From assembly GCA_937877655.1 (NCBI GenBank), contig CALFJC010000177.1, positions 1 through 21,294 on the forward strand: a stretch of DNA of 21,294 nt, in the 5' to 3' direction. The translations under genes were made by a program, and so were the position numbers. The stretch's first letter is position 1; each line of letters begins with the position of its first letter. Of this stretch, positions 13,850-19,685 are shown piece by piece. This DNA is from an uncultured Selenomonadales bacterium (GTDB lineage: Bacteria; Bacillota; Negativicutes; Selenomonadales; Selenomonadaceae). The notes beneath the pieces were generated by a model, which saw nothing but the letters and a program-made list of their open reading frames with translations, ran no database searches and was not told where the DNA came from.

Positions 13850-15154
13850 CTTTTTCGGCGCGGCAAGGCGAATCAAAATGCGCGTGATCCTCAAGCCTTC
13901 AATTTCTTCGACATAAAAAGTATTTCCTTCGCAGGCGGCGGATTGTCCGACTTTCGGCTCGCCGCCCAATTTGTCATTGAGCCAGCCGCCGACTGTGTCA
14001 ACGTCTTCATCTTCAATCTTAATGCCGAACTCGTCTTCCAATTCCTCAAGCAACATTTTGGCATCAATCGAATAAAGATTTTCGGCGCGCTTCTCGGCAT
14101 CGGGACGCTCCTCGTCAAATTCGTCTTGAATGTCGCCGACAATTTCTTCGATAATATCTTCAATCGTAACCATGCCCGCCGTCCCGCCGTATTCGTCAAC
14201 GACAATCGCAAGCTGCGAACGGTTTGTTTGCATGGTTTTTAAAAGAACGCTTACGTCCATACTTTCCGGCACAAAAAAAACTTTCCGAGCCAATTTTTTA
14301 AGGCTCGGCTTTTTTTTGCCCTGCAACATTGCGCCGATTAAATCTTTTATGTGAAGGAAGCCGACAATGTGATCTTTGTCTTCGTCGCAAATCGGATAGC
14401 GCGTCATTTCTTCTTCCAAAATCGTTTCAAGATTTTCTTCGTAACTTTTATTGAGATAAAGACAAACCATATCGGGGCGCGGCACCATAATTTCTCGGAC
14501 GTTACGTTCCGTAAAATCAAAAACATTGTCGACAAAATCAACTTCGGTATCGTCAACAAGCCCTTGCTTGCGACTTTCTTTCATGAGCAAACGAATTTCT
14601 TCGGGATTGTGCGCAACTTCGCCTTCAGAAATACTCAAGCCCAAGTGATGACTTACGAAACTTGCCGTCGTGTTGAGGAGCCAGACGAAGGGATACATGA
14701 CTTTCCAAAAAATTATCATGGGCAGGGCGATATTGAGCAAAATTTTTTCGCTCGCGGCTATCGCCATTGATTTTGGAGTGAGTTCGCCCAAAATTATGTG
14801 CATCGAAGTTATCAGCGAAAATGCCAGCGCAAATGAAATTGTATGTCCGAGAGTTTCGCCGAAGCCCGCCGCGTGAATCAGCGGAGAAATTAATTCCGCA
14901 ACAAAAGGTTCGCCGACCCAGCCCAAGCCCAACGACGCCAAAGTTATTCCGAGTTGCGTAACCGATAACGCCTCGTCAAGCTCGTCGATTAATTTTTTTG
15001 CATACTTCGCCCGCGTGTTGCCCTCTTGAATCAGAGTTTCAAGGCGCGAAGGACGCATTTTTACGCAACAAAATTCCGCCGCGACAAAAAAGCCGTTCAT
15101 GGCGATTAAGAATAAAACCAAAAAAGTTTGAAGCAATATGGGCACAATGTCCAA
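13832..15154 (-). CDS. CNNM/CBS/CorC_HlyC membrane protein (hemolysin-type transporter family)
   Basis: A 440-residue inner-membrane protein of the family often annotated as hemolysin or CorC, now linked to Mg2+/divalent ion export. Order: CNNM (DUF21) membrane domain 1-195 with about four hydrophobic segments and the conserved LGELTPKS, paired CBS domains about 215-345 (IMVPRPDM, VVDEYGGTAGMVTIEDIIEE), and a C-terminal CorC_HlyC domain about 355-432. The start is TTG 15152-15154 preceded by GGGGAGGA; no alternative ATG is close. It follows metA by 22 nt and is the last gene of that operon. The last residues LADSL and the stop are encoded by the family B palindrome. Confidence 0.92.
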   Translation of the reverse strand: MDIVPILLQTFLVLFLIAMNGFFVAAEFCCVKMRPSRLETLIQEGNTRAKYAKKLIDELDEALSVTQLGITLASLGLGWVGEPFVAELISPLIHAAGFGETLGHTISFALAFSLITSMHIILGELTPKSMAIAASEKILLNIALPMIIFWKVMYPFVWLLNTTASFVSHHLGLSISEGEVAHNPEEIRLLMKESRKQGLVDDTEVDFVDNVFDFTERNVREIMVPRPDMVCLYLNKSYEENLETILEEEMTRYPICDEDKDHIVGFLHIKDLIGAMLQGKKKPSLKKLARKVFFVPESMDVSVLLKTMQTNRSQLAIVVDEYGGTAGMVTIEDIIEEIVGDIQDEFDEERPDAEKRAENLYSIDAKMLLEELEDEFGIKIEDEDVDTVGGWLNDKLGGEPKVGQSAACEGNTFYVEEIEGLRITRILIRLAAPKKLADSL

Positions 15155-15176
15155 TTAAAAAATTCCTCCCCGTTTC

Positions 15177-16109
15177 TCAAAAAAAGTTTTTACTGCTGAT
15201 TGACTCCAACTCGTAAGGAGTCTCTTGGTAAACGTAATAGTTCAGCCAATTTGCAAAAAGCAAGTGAGCAACCGACCGCCATTTGACGACAGGTTCTTTT
15301 GTCGGATCGTTATTCGGAAAATAATTTTGCGGGATGTTGGGATTCAAACCTGCGCGGACGTCGCGAACATATTCGTTTTGCAAAGTGTTTGGATCATACT
15401 CGGCATGCCCCGTGATAAAAAATAATCGCTTGTCCAAATCGGCAACGGCATAAACGCCCGCCTCGTCCGACTCCGACAAAATCGTCAGCGCGGAAATTTT
15501 TTCGACATCTTCGCGCTTTATCTCGGTGTATCTGGAGTGCGGAACAAAAAATTCATCATCAAAGCCGCGCAGAAGTTTTTCGTGCCGGACGCAAAGTTTG
15601 TGCGGATAAACGCCCGAAAGTTTTTCCGGCAAAATATATTTCGGCACGCCGTAATGATAATACAAAGCCGCCTGCGCGCCCCAGCAAATGTGAAACGTCG
15701 ACCAAGCATGAGTTTTGCTCCACTCCATAATTTCGGAGAGCTCCTGCCAATAAGTTACGTCTTCAAACTCGACAAGCTCCAGCGGCGCGCCCGTGATTAT
15801 GAAGCCGTCGTAATTTTTATCCTTAACTTCATCAAACGTCCCGTAAAATTCGGTGAGATAATCTTTTGAAGTGTGAGTCGGGGTGTAAGTTCGCGTGTAA
15901 ATGAAATCAACTTCGACTTGCAACGGCGTATTGCCCAAAAGGCGCAGGAGTTGAGTTTCCGTCACGGATTTTATCGGCATGAGATTAAGGATTAAAATTT
16001 TCAGCGGACGAATGTCCTGCGCATAAGCTCTGTCGGCGTCCATGACAAAAATATTTTCGTTTTCAAGAACATGCGTTGCGGGCAAATTGTTTGGAATTTT
16101 TATCGGCAA
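15177..16109 (-). CDS. metA: Homoserine O-acyltransferase MetA, predicted acetyl-CoA type
   Basis: Activates homoserine for methionine synthesis. 310 residues, the usual length. The catalytic residues match MetA numbering: Cys142 in FHICWGAQAA, His235 and Glu237 in GHAEYD. Residue 111 in GAPLELVEF is Glu; work on the Bacillus cereus enzyme showed that Glu111 selects acetyl-CoA and Gly111 succinyl-CoA, so the product is probably O-acetylhomoserine. The start is TTG 16109, preceded by GAGGAGGG that overlaps the stop codon of the upstream gene (13 nt gap), which suggests coupling. I saw no SAM riboswitch or T-box before it; the operon promoter lies near 17567. It sits third of four in an operon whose other genes have no known methionine role. 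Confidence 0.95.
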   Translation of the reverse strand: MPIKIPNNLPATHVLENENIFVMDADRAYAQDIRPLKILILNLMPIKSVTETQLLRLLGNTPLQVEVDFIYTRTYTPTHTSKDYLTEFYGTFDEVKDKNYDGFIITGAPLELVEFEDVTYWQELSEIMEWSKTHAWSTFHICWGAQAALYYHYGVPKYILPEKLSGVYPHKLCVRHEKLLRGFDDEFFVPHSRYTEIKREDVEKISALTILSESDEAGVYAVADLDKRLFFITGHAEYDPNTLQNEYVRDVRAGLNPNIPQNYFPNNDPTKEPVVKWRSVAHLLFANWLNYYVYQETPYELESISSKNFF

Positions 16110-16122
16110 AATTTTTCCCTCC

Positions 16123-16995
16123 TCAATCTAATGAGTAGCGCGTAACCCAGCGCGAATTGTTTTTGACATAGGCGCGAAGTCTGACAAGCCCTTTATAATC
16201 GGGCTCGTCGCTTTTTATCATGCGATAAGAGCCGTCGTATTCGTCCTTAAGCTCCTGCCAAGAATTTGTCGGCGTCCAAGTTTGTCCGTCCTTTATAACT
16301 TCGGTTCCCTGCGTAAGGTTGACCGCCTTTTTCATGAATCGAATCTCCAAAGTTTTTCCGCTTGAATCTTTGGTAACTTGCCACTCCCACAAAATTAAAT
16401 TCGAGCCCTTGAGCCGCATTGTCGTTGTGTCGGCGGAAAGAGTTGTAGTCACGCCTTCGTTGTTTGTATCAGCCCATAAATCTATCCAACGTTCTTCCGT
16501 CGGAGCGCGTTTGCGATCTCGTTCGCCCAACTGAAAAACTTCATCGACAATCGCGCAGTAAAATTCTTCGTCGAAAGAACGAGTATTTATTTCCTTGATT
16601 CGTCCTTCTTCCTTCGACCAGACAACTTGATCTTTTTCATTGTAAAAATCTTCGCGAACATATTGCAACGTGCGATTTTGAGGATTTACTCGGAGCAATG
16701 CCAAACTGTAGGATAAATTTTTCGGATCGGGCAAAATGTTTGCTATTCCGTAATTTTTAATCGTCTCCGCCGCGCCGTCGTAGGAATAAGTTGTTTTCGT
16801 CCATGCCTCAATTTCAATCGCAATTTCCCTGCCGTCGCTGGTAACAACTTTCTTTTTTATCGTCACGGAGTCGGGATCAAAATATTTGCTGTATTTGTCA
16901 TTTGAATCGAGCCAAAACCAATCGACAGCCGCGCAGGTTTCAAGCGGAACAAAAAATATCATCGCGAAAAGCAAAGCCAAAATAATTTTTTTCAT
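16123..16995 (-). CDS. Exported protein of unknown function with internal duplication
   Basis: Not recognised. 290 residues with a clear signal peptide (MKKIILALLFAMIFFVPLET, then CAA). The mature part seems to hold two related halves, each opening with a W-x-x-L segment: WFWLDSNDKYSKYFDPDSV near 26-44 and WIDLWADTNNEGVTTTLSAD near 169-188. Each is followed by an aromatic strand (IEIEAWTKTTYS; LILWEWQVTKDS) and a basic/hydrophobic strand. It is beta-rich, with no cysteines beyond the signal region apart from one near 146. ATG 16995 lies 2 nt after the stop of the GTPase gene, and its own stop overlaps the metA ribosome binding site. Probably a surface or periplasmic protein of Negativicutes. 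Confidence 0.8.
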   Translation of the reverse strand: MKKIILALLFAMIFFVPLETCAAVDWFWLDSNDKYSKYFDPDSVTIKKKVVTSDGREIAIEIEAWTKTTYSYDGAAETIKNYGIANILPDPKNLSYSLALLRVNPQNRTLQYVREDFYNEKDQVVWSKEEGRIKEINTRSFDEEFYCAIVDEVFQLGERDRKRAPTEERWIDLWADTNNEGVTTTLSADTTTMRLKGSNLILWEWQVTKDSSGKTLEIRFMKKAVNLTQGTEVIKDGQTWTPTNSWQELKDEYDGSYRMIKSDEPDYKGLVRLRAYVKNNSRWVTRYSLD

Positions 16996-16997
16996 TG

Positions 16998-17441
16998 CTA
17001 ATCCCTACTTCCCAGCAGTCGATTAATTTCTTCGTCAAGTTCTTCGACGCCTTCGCCGGTATGTGCGCTGACACAAAGTGCCTCCAAGCCCGAAACTTCT
17101 TTTATCGCCGCCGCCAATGCCCGTCCGCCGTCCGAAAATTTATCCGCTTGACTTACCACAACGATTATCGCCGAGCCGCTCTTTTGAAGTTTGCTTATCC
17201 ATGCAAGCTCCAACTCGAATGAATCATTTGTTATCAGCATCAGCGAAACTTCGACGCTCTGCGCGGATTTTTCTGCGGTTGAGTCTTCAACGTCCACGCC
17301 GACCGTGTCAACCAACATAACTTTTGTTACCGAGCCGATTTCCATTGCTCTGAACGTCGCTTTGATTTTATGTTTCGTCAGCGCGTACATCAATGCGGAT
17401 TTGCCGCTTTTGCGCTTGCCGAAAATTCCTACCTGTCTCAT
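16998..17441 (-). CDS. Stand-alone HydF-like small GTPase domain
   Basis: 147 residues. P-loop GKRKSGKS (8-15), G3 as DTVGV (45-49), a degenerate G4 SQAD (97-100, usual NKxD) and a G5-like SAHTG (125-129). The opening VGIFGKRKSGKSALMYALT and the FRAMEI at 30-35 are closest to the G domain of HydF, the [FeFe]-hydrogenase maturation scaffold. The switch I stretch with the TTxxP threonine, expected between ALT and RAMEI, is shortened, and HydF's dimerisation and iron-sulphur domains are absent. So it may bind nucleotide without normal switching. An EutP/PduV-like label is possible but fits less well. ATG 17441 follows GGAGG. It is first in the operon with the exported protein and metA. Confidence 0.7.
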   Translation of the reverse strand: MRQVGIFGKRKSGKSALMYALTKHKIKATFRAMEIGSVTKVMLVDTVGVDVEDSTAEKSAQSVEVSLMLITNDSFELELAWISKLQKSGSAIIVVVSQADKFSDGGRALAAAIKEVSGLEALCVSAHTGEGVEELDEEINRLLGSRD

Positions 17442-17462
17442 AAAATTTAATCCTCCTTTTTT

Positions 17463-17553
17463 AGGTTATAGGTTATAGGTTTTAGGTTATAGGTTTTAGG
17501 TTATAGCTTATAGGGAAAAAACTATCAGCTATAACCTATCAGCTATCAGCTAA
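17463..17553. repeat. Family B palindrome in the metA operon leader
   Basis: The left arm has about seven iterated GGTTATA/GGTTTTA units, then GGGAAAAAACTAT, then a right arm of CTATCAGC/CTATAACC units. The loop edge and units match 13793-13849. It lies between the -10 box at 17567 and the GTPase ribosome binding site, so it would be transcribed as a large stem-loop. Confidence 0.75.
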
Positions 17554-17566
17554 TTGTTTTTCGGCG

Positions 17567-17575
17567 ATTATAGCA
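17567..17575 (-). promoter_or_regulatory. Extended -10 promoter of the GTPase-metA operon
   Basis: On the minus strand TGCTATAAT (17575-17567) gives a TGn plus perfect -10. A TTGACT lies only 12 nt upstream, too close for a -35. It is placed just after the PHP gene stop and before the palindrome. Confidence 0.5.
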
Positions 17576-17581
17576 AAGTTT

Positions 17582-18430
17582 TTAAGTCAAGTCGACAATT
17601 TCACGCCGTCTTTTGTCGAAACGGGCAATTTTTTTATAGCCGAAGCCGCGAACATAATCAGTAGCTTCTTCGTAAAATTTTCCGCAGTCTTCGGGGCGAT
17701 GGGCGTCGCTGGTTATGACAATCGGCAAATCGTAAGCGGCGGCAACTTTCATGAAGTCGGCGTAAGGAGAAATTTCTTCGACGGGATAACGATAAAGCGT
17801 GCCTGTGTTCACGTCAACAACCATGTCGGCTTTTTTCAAAGCGGCGGCGACTCTTTCAAGATAATTCGTCACGTCGAAGGCGGGAAAAAATTTGAACAGC
17901 CGAATGTTGAAAGGATGTCCGAGAATATCATAATTCCCGCTCGCCGCAAGCATCTCAACCTGCGCGGCGTATTCTTCATAAATTTTTTTCAAGTCGTGAT
18001 TCTGCCATTCGCCGATAAGTTTTGCGGCATCGTAGCCCCAGCCCCATAAAAAATGTACCGAGCCGATTCGATAATCAAAATCCCATGCGTCGAGAATTTT
18101 TTTGACGGCGTCTTGATTTTTAAAGTTGCAAACCTCAATTCCGATTTTAGCCGCATGATTTTTTTTCAGCCGCGCCATGAACTCAAAATAATCTTTCAGC
18201 GTGTGTTTAAACTTGTTCGTCTTGAGCCAAACTTTTTGAAACTCACCGACCGGCGAAGAATCCAAAATCAAATCGTCGTAATAAAATTTTTCAAACTCCG
18301 GAAAAGTATGAGTGTGTTCGCTTACTCCGATTTCATCGAGCCCGTGAGTTTTTGCGGCGGCGAAAAATCCTTCCGCCCAAGTCTCGTCATAATCGCCGTA
18401 CTCAAAATGCATGTGATAATCAAATTTCAT
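17582..18430 (-). CDS. PHP-domain phosphatase, histidinol-phosphatase-like
   Basis: A 282-residue metal-dependent phosphoesterase of the PHP superfamily, similar to HisJ/HisK histidinol phosphatases. Metal ligands in order: HMH (H6, H8), SEHTH (E38, H39, H41), GIEVC (E99), GSVHF (H126), LGHPF (H172), TSDAH (D242, H244). All motifs are present and the length is normal, so it should be active. No histidine genes are adjacent, and the family includes enzymes for other phosphorylated substrates, so hisK is not assigned. ATG 18430 follows GAGGTG. It lies downstream of recA but is separated by a terminator. Confidence 0.87.
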   Translation of the reverse strand: MKFDYHMHFEYGDYDETWAEGFFAAAKTHGLDEIGVSEHTHTFPEFEKFYYDDLILDSSPVGEFQKVWLKTNKFKHTLKDYFEFMARLKKNHAAKIGIEVCNFKNQDAVKKILDAWDFDYRIGSVHFLWGWGYDAAKLIGEWQNHDLKKIYEEYAAQVEMLAASGNYDILGHPFNIRLFKFFPAFDVTNYLERVAAALKKADMVVDVNTGTLYRYPVEEISPYADFMKVAAAYDLPIVITSDAHRPEDCGKFYEEATDYVRGFGYKKIARFDKRRREIVDLT

Positions 18431-18516
18431 GTCGACACCTCTTCATTACCAAAATTTTTCTTTAAAAATTTACGGCAAGACGGAGATTTTTTCAACACCG
18501 CGCCGAAAAAAAATCA

Positions 18517-18551
18517 GCCCCTTCAAAATCGAAGGAGCTTTTATTTTTTTT
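18517..18551. terminator. Terminator between recA and the PHP gene
   Basis: GCCCCTTC (18517-18524) pairs with GAAGGAGC (18531-18538), one G-U, loop AAAATC. On the minus strand the hairpin is followed by TGATTTTTTTT (ending recA); on the plus strand by a T-rich run. Confidence 0.88.
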
Positions 18552-18565
18552 CTGAACAATCGGCT

Positions 18566-19621
18566 TTAATCTTCTTCGCCGTCAAAAGTTTCTTCCTCTT
18601 CGACGGTTTCAATTTCGGCTGTTTCAAGCGGCTTAAACGATTTCAAAACTGCCTCGCGAATTTTATCATCAATCTCTGCGGCAACTTCGGGATGCTCAAT
18701 CAAATATTTTTTGGCATTTTCTCTGCCTTGACCAAGCTTTGTACCGTTGTAAGAGAAAAACGCTCCCGCTTTGTTGACAATATCGAAGTAAACGCCCATA
18801 TCAACCAGACTGCCCGTTTTGGAATAACCTTCGCCGTAAATCAAATCGAACTCGGCAGTTCTGAACGGCGGTGCAACTTTATTTTTCGCAACTTTAATTT
18901 TTACGCGGTTGCCGACAATTTCAGTGCCCTGTTTAAGCGGTTCACCCTTTCTTACTTCAAGCCGAACCGTCGAATAAAATTTCAAAGCGCGTCCGCCCGT
19001 CGTGGTTTCCGGGTTGCCGTAAAGCACGCCGACTTTTTCGCGAATTTGATTTATGAACACCGCGATGGTATCTGTCTTGCCGATAATCGCCGTGAGTTTT
19101 CGCATTGCCTTACTCATCATGCGCGCATGAAGTCCGACATTCGCATCGCCCATTTCTCCATCAATTTCCGATTTCGGAACAAGCGCGGCTACAGAATCGA
19201 TAACGACAATATCAATCGCCGCTGATCTAATCAACGCTTCGGCAATGTCCAACCCCTGTTCGCCCGTATCGGGTTGCGCCAAAAGAAGATTATCCACGTC
19301 GACGCCCAATTTTTTTGCATACATTGGATCAAGCGCGTGTTCCGCGTCGATAAAAGCCGCCGTCCCGCCTTGACGTTGCACTTCGGCTATCATGTGCAGT
19401 GTAACTGTCGTCTTGCCGCCCGCTTCCGGTCCGTAAATTTCGGTGATTCTGCCGCGGGGCAGTCCGCCTATTCCCAGCGCAATATCAAGCGGCAAAATTC
19501 CCGTCGATACCGCCTTAACGTCCATGCGCGTTGTGTCATCGCCGAGCCGCATTATCGAGCCCTTGCCGAAATCTTTTTCAATTTGTTTCATAGCCGCCGC
19601 CAACGCTTCTTTTTTGTCCAT
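18566..19621 (-). CDS. recA: Recombinase RecA
   Basis: A strand-exchange ATPase for homologous recombination and SOS co-protease, 351 residues, no intein. Seen: N-terminal helix KQIEKDFGKGSIMRLG, Walker A GPEAGGKTT (64-72), IDAEHALDP with the catalytic Glu, Walker B IVVIDSVAAL, L2 region GNPETTTGGRALKFY, and an acidic C-terminal tail (ETVEEEETFDGEED). The Walker A differs from the near-universal GPESSGKTT at two positions, while Gly-Lys-Thr is intact. ATG 19621 follows GGAGAG. The promoter TTTACA/TATAAT is just upstream; no Gram-positive-type LexA box (CGAAC-N4-GTTCG) is visible there. Confidence 0.98.
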   Translation of the reverse strand: MDKKEALAAAMKQIEKDFGKGSIMRLGDDTTRMDVKAVSTGILPLDIALGIGGLPRGRITEIYGPEAGGKTTVTLHMIAEVQRQGGTAAFIDAEHALDPMYAKKLGVDVDNLLLAQPDTGEQGLDIAEALIRSAAIDIVVIDSVAALVPKSEIDGEMGDANVGLHARMMSKAMRKLTAIIGKTDTIAVFINQIREKVGVLYGNPETTTGGRALKFYSTVRLEVRKGEPLKQGTEIVGNRVKIKVAKNKVAPPFRTAEFDLIYGEGYSKTGSLVDMGVYFDIVNKAGAFFSYNGTKLGQGRENAKKYLIEHPEVAAEIDDKIREAVLKSFKPLETAEIETVEEEETFDGEED

Positions 19622-19653
19622 AGTTGCTCTCCTTTTCGTTTTGAATGTAGGAA

Positions 19654-19682
19654 ATTATATCAGAGAATCCGGCGGCTGTAAA
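19654..19682 (-). promoter_or_regulatory. recA promoter
   Basis: TTTACA (19682-19677), a 17-nt spacer, TATAAT (19659-19654) with an extra TGA in front (extended -10), 32 nt before the ATG. The -35 starts 3 nt after the stop of the methyltransferase gene. Confidence 0.85.
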
Positions 19683-19685
19683 ATT

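Noticed and set aside
16100..16140. SAM riboswitch or T-box before metA
   Set aside because: Only 13 nt separate metA from the upstream gene; no such structure is visible there or in the operon leader.
17463..17553. CRISPR-like array of short direct repeats
   Set aside because: Units of about 7-11 nt are contiguous, have no spacers, and form two inverted arms.
18053..19225. 390-residue plus-strand frame across the PHP gene and recA
   Set aside because: Entirely antisense to two certain genes and the terminator between them; low-complexity Phe/Arg-rich translation.
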